A stretch of 64,000 bases of DNA from Cyathus striatus (taxonomy: Eukaryota > Basidiomycota > Agaricomycetes > Agaricales > Nidulariaceae): the NCBI GenBank assembly GCA_025738555.1, contig JAOVFP010000019.1, positions 1,674,001-1,738,000 of the forward strand. Reading direction: 5' to 3'. Shown in pieces: positions 35,990-46,466 of this stretch; positions within the stretch are counted from its first letter, which is position 1; every line of letters begins with the position of its first letter. Position numbers and translations under genes: made by a program. The notes beneath the pieces are model-generated. The model saw nothing but the letters and a program-made list of their open reading frames with translations. It searched no databases and had not been told where the DNA came from.

Positions 35990-36185
35990 TTCGGGTGCCG
36001 CGCTACTTCTTGATGCCAGCGCCCCTTTTGGGGGACCAACTTAGCGCGCTACTTTTCGTTGGTACCGCGCCACTTTCTCTTGACTTTGTCTCAACTTGCC
36101 GCCACTTTCTCAGTTCATCCAAGCGCTACTTTGTTTTTTTTGTCGCGCGCGCCACTTTCTGAATTCACTCAGCGCCACTTTTTGT
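35990..36185. repeat. irregular GCGCYACTTT motif cluster
   Basis: The motif GCGC(C/T)ACTTT or a close variant recurs about seven times in 200 bases, always in the same orientation, with spacers of 15-40 bases of unrelated sequence. It is not a classical tandem repeat because the spacers differ. Confidence 0.6.
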
Positions 36186-36243
36186 AGCCAGATAGCTTAA
36201 GTACTCCAAAAATATCAACAATTACTAAGTTAAATGAAATATA

Positions 36244-36470
36244 TTATATACTACTAGAAATAATGCTAGTATATGTTTCACCGTGATATCGAATTGCATC
36301 GACTAGCCTTGGTATGGGAAGGGGAAGCTTGCTTTCGTTTAAGACCCTTAACGCATCTGCCTCGGTGGAATATAGACGGGGCGTATATTTGAGAACGAGT
36401 GGGATACCAAATCGGAGGAACCGGACACGTTCGTCAATCGGATATGAAAGTAGGAAGTAAATTATGAGTC
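36244..36470 (-). pseudogene. APH-type kinase fragment
   Basis: The frame contains VRFLRFGIPLVLKYTPRLYSTEADALRVL followed by LPIPRLVDAIRYHGETYT. This matches the N-lobe of aminoglycoside phosphotransferase-like proteins in fungi (VKYG....EA.AL.F......PVPRV.....TYIVM). The ATP-anchoring Lys is present, but the catalytic C-lobe is absent. Its 5' side is cut by the border of the 36455-38517 duplication. Confidence 0.5.
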
Positions 36471-38517
36471 TTATACGTCGGGAAAGGGAGGAAAGCATTG
36501 TGGGCATTGACATAATGGATGGGGAACATGAGAAAGGTTGTTTTGTCGAGTTTGTTGTTGCAAAAGTATTGTTGATAGCCCATATTAACAAAGAACAACA
36601 TAATACAATAAGTGTATCGCCTTGTATCGCCTTTTGACGCTTGTTGCTAACTTGCTGCAGCCTGCGGTGCTGCATGATTGATATAATCACCAGCTGGTCC
36701 ATAATGGGGGTTGATAATAGTGATGCGTGCGTACGAGCGATGAAAAAATATTCTTATTGTTCAAGTAATGTCATGATCGCCAGTATTGCAATCGCATGTG
36801 GTTTACAGTGCTTCTAATATTGATATTCATACATTTGAAGTTGGAGGGGTTCTAAGCTTCTGTAAATTTCCTGACCCAATTCGGCTTGAAAAGATATCCT
36901 ACAGCAAAATACTAGGAGCTACGCACATCTTACTTGGTGTATACAAAGATTATGTCAATCTATACCCCAGAAATGGTGGAGCAATTTACATGAACATCCT
37001 TCGATCCTTGTTCGCGTATGCTTAAAACAACACGGCAACAAAGTGTTGAATTGATCACGCGCCAAATTCTAAAAGGCTCATTCATTAGTTTCCGCAAAGG
37101 CTAGGAAAGCATCCAACACCGTACGGTGAAAACAGGGAAAAGAAGTCAGGCTACAATGGAGATCCGAATTAAAATATAGTTACAGATCGGAGACCATAGT
37201 AGCCACTCACACTGAGCTTCAATGGAATGGTTAAATTCGCCAGCGTAAAAACTGTTCATCTTCTGGTCAATCATCTGAGGATACCCAGAGTTCTAGCTAT
37301 AGTACTTACTGAATACATAAATGTAGTAGATGATCCCTTATCAAACAGTGAATTTTGAAGTCTTTATTCTACTTGAATTCAACTTACCCTCCTTTATGAC
37401 AATATTCGCCATAGTTGATCTACCTCCTCTTTTAACTGTAAAATCGTTATTGAAAGCTCAGGATTTATGAAGATGGTAAACTGTGTGACTGACAAGCTTT
37501 ATATGCAGGTGGCAGCATAAAGAGCATCATAACTGCCAAAAACAGACATTTTATGTTAGTGTGGATAGATTGTCATTAGCCCCAGAAATGGGTTCCCAGT
37601 GCTCACTAGTATTGTAAGCCAATATTAAACCCCAAATTCCCTCTTCCGAAGTAACTTTTGCACTGGTTACAAGACATCCATGTATGTCAAGAATTTTTTG
37701 CAACTCGACTGAAATCAATAATAGTCAGTGAATATTGCTGAAAAGATATGGTATAATTTAGGTGCGTACACGTTAAAGAGTTTCCGAGAATCCCAATACT
37801 AGTAAATATCGGTACCAAGACCACAATGAAGGATACAGTTAACATAATGGCAATATTTCTGGTCTTTCCCCAAACTGCCCAAACACGAAGGGTTAAGATC
37901 ACTGGGTAGTTAGTACTATAAATACAGAAGTCAATGCTTAAGAAAATGAATACTAACGTCCGGAAACTGTCACTCCGATTGAAATAGACCCTGAAGGAAT
38001 AAATTAAAAAGTAGAAAACAGGCGATAATAACAGTTATGGGCAACACTAACATATAATAACGTAGTAAAGAGACTTGCACGATCTGGAAGAAAGCGAAGG
38101 GAACAATTGAACTGTGTGATAGTTAGAATATGGCTTCGAAGTTTTGGTAAACTTCTCTACCCACCAACTATGTTTAGAAAGCTATCGATATATGTACCAT
38201 ATCTCACGAAGACATATAGTGCTTTCACCACAGTCCAATTTGGCGATTTCCAGATATACGCGATTTCCATGTCCATTGTTATAAGGTGCTCGAATATCTG
38301 CGTCCAGAACTGTCCAAATCTGTAGTTGTATAGTATTTGACAAGATGACTTACCCAGAGTGCCAAGCTAGCCACTTGTTACCGAATTATCTTTATTAAGA
38401 TCATGTATTCATTGGGTGCGAGAATGTAGTTACATACCATGTAAATACTGTAGCAGTGATGAGTTTATGAGATAAGAAGAGAGTCAAGAACGTACCGTCA
38501 CATATTGCATGTGCTCC
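36455..38517. repeat. 2-kb segmental duplication, copy of 30349-32368
   Basis: Direct-orientation partner of the left block. It carries an extra 28-base stretch near 36770-36797 that is absent from the left copy. Confidence 0.8.
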
Positions 38518-38552
38518 AGTAGCACAGGAATTGTATGTGTGTGAGATCCCAT
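36960..38552 (-). CDS. DUF6533 membrane protein copy B
   Basis: It starts ATG at 38552 (MGSHTHTIPVLLEHMQYVT, then GTACGT). The 10-nt microexon is at 38447-38438. Then come VASLALW and FEHLITMDMEIAYIWKSPNWTVVK, which is the diagnostic DUF6533 segment, RYGTYIDSFLNIVG, LILTLRVWAVWGKTRNIAIML, and the C-terminal exon IIYYIYVF. The stop is at 36962-36960. Several hydrophobic helices are expected, so it should be a multi-span membrane protein. I see no clear lesion in the pieces checked, but the frame across the last splice could not be closed, as in the other copies. Confidence 0.55.
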
Positions 38553-39225
38553 AGCGTAGACAAGTAATGAGCATCAATACCTGTTATCACCATCTTAAAT
38601 ACTATATAATCTTTCATTAATGATCGAAGTCAAAGATGTGGAAGTATAGCCTCTTGAGTCTTATGAGATGCGGTGGGAGATTGGAGTAAGGATCTGCTAC
38701 CGCACCCTTTCGAAAAGGGTATAGTAACACGCAACCACCTGCATTTGAGTCGTTTGTCAGTGTGATGCGTGACAGACGGAGGATATTTTCACCACTGCAG
38801 TACCACAACAATCCACTAGCTCTGATAAATGGGCACTACATGGCAACGCGCTCATGCCATTAGTGGTGATGCAATTGTAGGGAGGTGGCGTGGATCTCAG
38901 TTTTGTATTCGATCTTCTATTTGCACAGACCATCTCTTGACCATATCCCTTCTGGTCGTCTCTCTCAGCTCTCCATTGACACTCACAGTGCTTAAACGGC
39001 CACCCTCTCTATATAAACTTTTGTAAACAGATGAAAGTTGATCGGAAGGGTACCGTAATACCTGATTGATGTTTATTGCAGTTCAAGAGCGTCTTGCACT
39101 GGCCCTAGGCACAGGTGGGTGCCTCACTGCTTCTACTCCTAAGGCCTACTACCTTTTTCCTTCCCTGCGAGAGTCCCGATTGGAAGGGAATTAATGTTGA
39201 TAGTACCTGGTTGTAGACCGTGGTA
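38553..39225. other. no gene recognised
   Basis: Intergenic sequence between DUF6533 copy B and a TIR element. Confidence 0.4.
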
Positions 39226-39937
39226 GGTTGTAGTTCGGAGGCCGTCCCGCTTATCGCCGATCTCACGCTGGAGTCACATGACTGGCATGAGGGTATCTAG
39301 ATCTCGTCGATAGACCGTAGTCCGGAAGCCGAACCGTCTAAAACGAGATCACGCTGGCGTCACATGACTGGCGTGGGATATCTCGTCGATAGACGGTCCG
39401 GTCAAACTCGTTGACGTTTTAGTATATCGTTCCTTACGCTGTCCCACCTCTGTCCCCCACTGTGGGACCTGACTGGGACATCAAAAACATCTAAGGACTC
39501 ATAAGAAAGATCTATGTGAGGTTAAAATGATGAAATATCATGAAATTGTTGTAAAATATGTGAGGCAATAATGTAACAGCCCATTATAGCAGTATTGTAA
39601 GCTCATGCACTGCTCCTTTTCCCCCTATTACACCTAATATTTCTCTGAAATATATACAGGAACTAATGCTGTATGTATGTTGAAGAATAATAGGTTATAT
39701 AGTACATGAGGGAGGGAGGAGCATTTGGGGAAGGTAAAGGGTAAGGAACGCTACACCAAAACCTTAACGAGTTTGACCGGTCTGCCTATCAACGAGATAG
39801 CCCACGCGTCCTCACGTGAAAAAAAGCGTGATCTCGTTCCCAGGATAGGCAGACCGGCCTCCGGTCTAGATAGACCGCCAGTTATGTGACGCCAGCGTGG
39901 GATCGGCAATAGGCGGGACGGCCTCCGGACTACAACC
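39226..39937. mobile_element. 712-bp TIR element with about 60-bp inverted ends
   Basis: The ends begin GGTTGTAGTYCGGAGGCCGT and remain similar for about 60 bases. CACGCTGGCGTCACATGACT-type and ATCTCGTCGATAGAC-type motifs repeat internally. No transposase is visible and I see no convincing target duplication. Its right end lies about 88 bases before the ATG of a TRM44 relic, within what was that gene's 5' region. Confidence 0.65.
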
Positions 39938-40025
39938 GAAACCAGCACGCTCGTTATCCACTTCCACTCTCGCTCTCATCCTTTCACACTCTTTACTTCA
40001 ACCAAAACCCAACCAGCTCAACGAA

Positions 40026-40290
40026 ATGAGTATCCAACCTCGTCCCAAATTCACACCAACGCTCCTCCTCTGAACTCCAAGTCAACTCCAAGTGCACCGC
40101 GACTCACTGCCCAGTGCCCACCCTCCCACACCGTGACTGCCAATGATATCTTGTGTGCCGGAGTTTCTCATCGAGCTGGTTCGTCTCTCCCCTCGTTTGT
40201 TTGTGGTGAGCTGATAGTTAGAGGGATAGTTTGAAGTTGCACTTCTGCAGATAATCCACCATCCAGAGTACAACTCTACCTTGATTCTGC
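40026..40290 (+). pseudogene. TRM44: TRM44 relic T1 (N-terminal part)
   Basis: ATGAGTATCCAACC..AAATTCACACC corresponds to the MSTPPRPKFTPAFYTP start of the other copies. It is followed, out of frame, by CVPEFLIEL with the conserved GTTCGT donor and a CTGCAG acceptor, then IIHH..YNSTLILR. After LILR the similarity is lost. Only the extreme N-terminus of the methyltransferase is represented. Confidence 0.55.
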
Positions 40291-40329
40291 GGTTCCGAAC
40301 TCACTGTTGGTTCTGTCCAACTTCTGTCC

Positions 40330-41428
40330 CCACTTGCTATACACTTCAAAACACAAACGAAGGCTCAAATTAGAACATTCATTCTACGCCCCGTTCAACT
40401 CCTCTATGTTTATCTACCTTCCAGTGATTGACGAGTCACAGTGATGGCTTGCTCGCACAACAGAGCTTCAAAGTTTCAAGCGTCAGGCCTCACAACCATA
40501 CGGCCATAGATTGAATGGGCTGACTTACAAGTTACGAGGTTGATATTGGATACTTACGAGGGAGAACTGAGCAGCGCGTATGCTGAGTTCTGCAAGGGTT
40601 AACTACGTTGAACGTCGGTTGAGGTGGTAGAGAGGGAACAATGGTAGGTCAGCGTTTTCTGTGTCTTTACAACCCTTCTTGTGTGCGCCGTTAGTTCGTC
40701 CGCTTTCACCTTCGTGTTTCATGGATGATGATCTTCTCTTGATATTAGGCTTGTCCTCTCCGTTCGTCCCCTCTTCTTGGCTACATGTGCACTTCTTCGA
40801 TCTGTCTGTCCACATATTGACGTTCTCTCAATGTAGAATTTGAAGGGAAGTATTAGCTCGAGCCTCAACGCGATACGTTCGTATGGTAGATGCTCGGGAT
40901 GTAGGTGTATAAAGGCCTGTACGTCGGTCAAGTGTTGTGCTTTAGGGATGGTATTGGGGAGATTTCTGAGGTTGGGGAGATTATAAGTTTCGACAAGGAA
41001 TTATGTGTGCATGGGCGAGTGATGCCAGACAAAAAGAGAACGTACCGTAATTCATGATTTATGCGTTCTGTTGCGACGAAAAGTCAGGCAAAGATGAAGA
41101 CGCAAGTTGATATAAAAATGTCATGGTTCCCATGCAATTTCTGGCAATACTGGTTCTGGCGATAACACTCGCCCTCTCCCAAGTAGTTAAGAGACTGCCG
41201 AAGCGTGATAATTTACCAACAAAGAGCAGTTGTTAACTTGAAATAGCCAAGGAATAAGGCAGTCCAAGACCAGGGGAGAGATATGAGCTCGTTGTTCTGC
41301 CTGACTTCGGAATGACCCAGTAAAATTATAAAACACCAAATGTGCTGTATATTACTACATATCGCCAATTTAACACATTCTTGATCAAGATAATAGCATA
41401 CTACGACAATACAACGACTGAACAAAAC
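40330..41428. other. intergenic, partly shared with 34430-34800
   Basis: No gene recognised. 40440-40820 is the partner of a degraded segment at 34430-34800. Confidence 0.4.
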
Positions 41429-43047
41429 TCAAAGACGATCGATCTCCCGTTTGCCTTTCAACACCACACAAAGAGTCTCAGCCTTCCTACGAGCCTCCTG
41501 AGCCTTCACTTGCCAACTGTCATCATAAGCGCATAGTTCAACATAAATGGCACAAACGATCTTCAAAACTCTCAAATAATAGCCGGATACCTCCATTCCC
41601 CAACGCTCAATTTCTCTCGAAATGAATTTAACTTCGTCCAGCAACATAAGGGCCCTATTCTTATCCAGTCCTATCGGAGCTGCTGGGTGATGACCAGTAC
41701 TTTGTAGGAGAATCGGACTAAGGGATGCTTCAATATCACGTATCTGGGATTCAAGCGATGTACGAAAGGCGTCGCAAGCCGCAAGTTCGTCTGGAGGTAG
41801 GGAACAGATGGGACATTTGCAGGTGATACTGAACTTCTGGAGGAAGGATTTTCGAGCGGCAAAGGTAAAGTTGTCGTCGAGACCACGGTAGCTCAGAAAG
41901 ATTTGTTCACCCTTTTTGATCGTCTTCCCGGCGCGAAGGTATATAGCGAAGGAAGGAATGTCGAAGATGAACATGCAATTAGGAACGCAGCTAATACCAC
42001 TCGATCAGATATCATCTCATAATTGAAAAAAAAAAAGAGGAACCTATGGTTAATACGTGACAACTCCTTCGCAACAAAGCCAAATCGGTCTTTCTCCATA
42101 TCTTCAAAAAGCAGCATCCCGAACGCATTCGTAGTAAAAATACCAACCAATTTCTCATGGTGAATGTCTGCTTCACATTGTGCAAGCTTCAGATAATTCT
42201 TCTTGTTCTCCTCGCTCAACCGTTCAAATGCCATCGGCACATGCTCTTTGAGCCCGGCCGGGTTAACAGGAACACAAGGACCGTACTTCCTAGTAGTTCT
42301 GACTTCATCCACATCATAATAGGGTACCCATGCAATTAGATCGATCATGAACAAAGCTCGTTCGACGAGTATCAAGTCTCCAGGGTTAATATCTCGTGTG
42401 GCGAACATCCCGAGGCCCATCACGGTGCCTGTGCGTTTAATCTTGTAGGCGGGAGGTTCGTTCAGGATGGGGAAAGGGGAAGGGTAGCCAGGTGTACTGA
42501 GGATCTTGTCTTTGATGTGTAATCGGGCGACGACTTCCGTAGTACTCGGCTCAGCAGTTGAACTCGGGATGTTGAATGCGATAAAGACTTCGAGTGCATC
42601 ATCGTCCTCCGTAGATGGATGGTTGGAGGCTTCCCAGTCGAAGGTTATTAATTTCCTATATCCCACTAGCAAAAAAGATTGGTACTTGAAAGATAAAGTA
42701 AGAAATATGTCTTCACCACCGACGGTAGGAGAATTGGGATGATGTCCGTTGTTTGAGGTTGCGTCAGCAGCTTCATCGCTACGAGTACCAGTGGCCTTCG
42801 ACTTCTTCTGTGTTACTTTCGATAGAAAACCGCGCCTCAAAGTTTTGAACATGCTAGTAGATGCGAAGAGTGGAAGTGAGACCAATGTATAGCCAAGTAG
42901 TAGAACGAAACACGAACGAGACGAGGGACGGTGTGGAGTCTGACTCACATTGCCATCCCGGAGAAGTCTTACTTTTAGGTAATAAGCGCGAGCATCTTGA
43001 ACGTCATGCCATCTTCCATCCTTCCAACTGAGTAGAAAGGCTGGCAT
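41429..43047 (-). CDS. SET-domain protein, intact copy 3, 2 exons
   Basis: Probable protein-lysine methyltransferase-like protein with SET and post-SET but no MYND finger seen. Exon 1 is 43047-42044, followed by a 53-base intron (GTTCCT..TATTAG) and exon 2 41990-41429, giving 521 aa. The SET core begins GTVMGLGMFATRDINPGDLILVE (about residue 207), with the SAM-site ELSRINH|SCVPN formed across the intron (about 331-339). GEQIFLSYRGLDD follows, then post-SET cysteines in CKCPICSLPP. A GTGAGT inside exon 1 (after RDGN) and a later AG before ATG 42851 (MFKTLRR) allow a shorter start. It shares intron position with the two SET pseudogenes. Confidence 0.8.
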
Positions 43048-45008
43048 GCACTAAATCAACTCGTTGACACCTCATGTAAAATCGAAGTCTCTGACCTTCG
43101 GATATTACTATCAGGCCCATGGACTTCTTTCGATGCGCTGGAAACTTTAATTGATCTGAGCAAAAGGCACTTCAAAATTTATGCTAAATTTCAAGATATT
43201 ACGAAAATTGTAAATAAGAGATTTAGGAAAAAACCATTATCTCACCTGGGTATCATGAAAGTTCATTCGAAATGACGCTCACGGGATGTAAGTTTGTTTC
43301 CAATTCGTTACTCTCGAAGTTCCAGTCTGAGTCTATGATATGGCAAGCTCTGATTCGGTCACTTGTGTGGTGCAACTCACCCGCGATTTGTCCTAAAAAT
43401 ACCATAAAATAGACAGTGATTGGATGACGAAACAAATTTCGGGGGAATTGCAGGCCAAAGTACAGGATGGACGACTCGAAAGATCAACGTCATCAGAACT
43501 GTTATTTCAATTTATTTGTCATTGGCCTTTGGACCAAACAGCGGCATGCGGGCCGTAACCCTGATGAAGTACCGACTAGGATGTTTCAGGAAGAGCATTC
43601 ATTATACTTCAGCGACACATAGCAGATACAGGCTTGTAGTCGGAACAATCACGTAAAAATTTGCTCATTTAACAGACTGAAAAAGTAAATGAATGTAGCA
43701 ATCCAAGACCATGAACCATCGTGGCATCGTCTTCCAATCATTCCACATCCGAGTCCGCTTAGAACTAACCTTTCCAAAGCACCCGTCATTCGCCAACACC
43801 AGGTCACCTCAATCGGTTTCGATTCCTACTGTACAGTTTTGAACGAAGCTAGTTAGTATTCCTCCGCTCCTCACAGAGAGTCGACTCCAGCCCGATAAAA
43901 TATTCGGTCGCGCCCTTTTTCGGGTCTTGTTGCCCGTAGTGAGCTAGGCGGAGTAGAAGCACTTGAGTTGATGCGCATGACCATGGACGAGGTGTTCGTC
44001 AGTGACGCCATTGCTATAAATCATATAACTAGCTATCTCGACACCACGGCACATGTGATCAATGCTTTTAGTATTACAACCAGGTTCGGCCATGGTGCGG
44101 CCAGGACTCGAATAACAATCATCGGAAATGGGTTTACGAGGGCGTTGACGATTATCCTGAGCTCAAAATTCCCACTGGGCTGTCAGGGACATGTGCAGTG
44201 GGTCGAACATCAACCTGCTACTTCCAATCAGCTACCCTTCATGTCCCGCATGAAATCGTACATGTCCCATAATCATAGATTGTTCCTTGACCATCATGCT
44301 TCTAATTCCAGGCCGCTGCGGGAACTTGCGCTGCTAGCGTGTAGTACCGACTTGATCAATAGCTATGCACAACCATGCAGTCCTTTCTCTCAGATTCTCA
44401 CATGACCATTCTCACACTGTATATCCTGGGTCCTGCAAGGAGAGCCGACAGGGCCGCCGCAACTGCGGAACAAGTCCCTTCTTACAAAAGACCGAAAGGT
44501 ACAGGCGGAACGAATCTAGCGGAATTATTAAAAGGAATAAGGGACTGTACAAAAACGTCTGAAAAGACACACTAGTTCATGAACCTCGCTCCGGTCAAAA
44601 GTGTAATCACCTATTGCATACTCGAGTTTTAGTTATCGAGTTTAAATGCTTCTGCAGTAAATCTGCACTTTCTGCATTGCAACTTCCGGATAAAGTATCA
44701 ATTTGTCGTTATGTCAAAGATACTCATGTGTGTAACGTCACGCTCCATTCCTCTTCCTGCTTTTGTCTCACAGCTAAGTTGAATTGGCGTAGCATCTCTC
44801 ACCGTCATACGCATATGACAGGCCAACCGAATACTTTGTCAAAATTACAATCAACTACACCATGTGGGCTAATCTGATTCCCCGACCCCAGTGGGATAAA
44901 TCTAGAAGAGTCATATCAAAGTCGCACACGCTTGTCTGTTTTATACAAATATATGGTGCACATCCATCTGGACTTCCAGTGTACCTCTGGCTCTTCAAAT
45001 ACTCGACA
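43048..45008. other. no gene recognised
   Basis: Several frames exceed 60 codons (for example 43968-44405, plus strand), but none shows a motif, splice structure or paralogue. I leave them unassigned. Confidence 0.4.
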
Positions 45009-45550
45009 ATGTACTCCATATTAGCTATTCTCATGTTTTTCATAATCGCGGTTCACTCTGACACCTTACCCCCATTGACAAGTAACACCACTATAACGGT
45101 AATCAACTTGCTCGTGATAGGTTCTAATAATCGCACAATTCTTCGGGGAATAGTACCCACTACCGGGCATAACATAACGACTCCTTCCTCAGGAGGATCC
45201 CACCATTGCGATGGCACAAACAACAAAACCAACCCATCCCCTGGTCCAACTATGATTAGTACGTTGGACGATGCGGCTAGTTTTAAAGGAGTCAAGTGGG
45301 ATGCGTATGTAGCTCTTAATTTTACAATTATAACATATCATTCTTACATTCCGGCGACATTCCATATCTGACCAGAAACTTCTCCAAAATTTCCGACGAC
45401 TTCATTATAACAAGCATAGACGGAGACAATGTAACGGACACTGAGGCTTGGGTTACATTTCTGAATTCCAGACCCCTCAATGGTGGATGTCGACTAGAGT
45501 TAAAGAACAATGACTCGGTGACATTCTTATACGGCAGTATCGGAGTATAA
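45009..45550 (+). CDS. DUF4430-type secreted protein, 2 exons
   Basis: Exon 1 is 45009-45304, followed by a 71-base intron (GTATGT..GACCAG) and exon 2 45376-45550, giving 156 aa. A signal peptide is plain: MYSILAILMFFIIAVHSDTLPP. The body follows the fungal DUF4430 pattern. It has TTGHNITTPSSGGSHHCDGTNN, NPSPGPT, LDDAASFKGVKWDA, then SDDFIITSIDGD, AWVTFLNSRPLNGGCRLELKNNDSV and LYG. Asn-glycosylation sites are frequent. The family is thought to adopt a transcobalamin-like fold; its function in fungi is unknown. The usual Cys of the PGxTCTSALDDA-type segment is replaced (PTMISTLDD), so one disulphide may be lost. Confidence 0.8.
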
Positions 45551-46466
45551 AGAATAAGGCCGGCTAGCAGCAAAGCCCACCACATTCCCAGTATGGTGTT
45601 CATGCATTTACATACAATTCTTGTGAATAGTTACAAAGCAACATATTTGGCTATTTTACAATACATTGCAACTAAAGTACTGCTGTTCCGTTTCATTATT
45701 AACGTTGCAGTCAAGGATGGATGGTTGTAGAAAGTGCTGAAGCAATCATATACACAAAAGGATTGGCTAGAACGAGTATACCTTGGAACTAAGAGACAAA
45801 CAAGTAAATCGTGGTTCTGAGGTCATTGATCATTGAATATTGAAAGCTCGCAAGGTCCACGAGGAGATCATAAAACACAGTCCAGAAGAACTGATGTAAC
45901 GCATAGTACTTCCGTCTGGATGTGTACATTAGAGGCTCACAGCGGTGCATTTTCACCTGACAGCGCCGGAATTGAATAATATTGATGGCCCAACGTTGAA
46001 CTGAGTGAAAGCTGAGCTGTGCAAGACGTTGCCAAGCGTTAGGCCGCTGCGTTACAAAGTTTCACTTAGTATGCGATGTGTGGCGTTGTGGGCATACAAC
46101 GATACATCTGCGCTATAAGGGGGTCATCCATGATATCTCTTGCATGGTAGAAGATGCTGTAGTGGTATCTTCGCCACACACTCCTATTATATTCGAGTCA
46201 AAGTTTATGGAAGAAGTCATGTCATCTACAACAGTAAGCGTGTTCTTCCGAATGGGAAACCTGCGAATGTTACTGTACTAACCGTAGTCAGGTTCTGGAA
46301 GCTACTTTATCCAAAATGTGGCAAAGGAGGATGCGGCGTTGGTGCATGTTCGACACTGTAGCTATCTTACAAAAGGCGAGAAATTCTGTCATTATTCCAC
46401 ATTCTCGAATACTCAAACTTCTTATATCTCTTCATATTTATTGTTTAGTATCCTCTGGGGGCAAGC
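45551..46466. other. no gene recognised
   Basis: Short frames only. A plus-strand stretch at 46140-46361 has a protein-like run (VKVYGRSHVIYNSKRVLPNGK), but no start or splice context supports a gene. Confidence 0.35.

Noticed and set aside
39760..40300. F-box protein from the EFPIEL..IIHH..STLILR segments
   Set aside because: At first this looked like an F-box, but the downstream HVFE, YTEGK..PPGGFLD, GNGLLTHIL and DELTPW blocks in the longer copies identify the family as TRM44.
43968..44405. 145-codon plus-strand frame as a gene
   Set aside because: No motif, no start context or splice evidence, no paralogue, and composition like the surrounding non-coding DNA.
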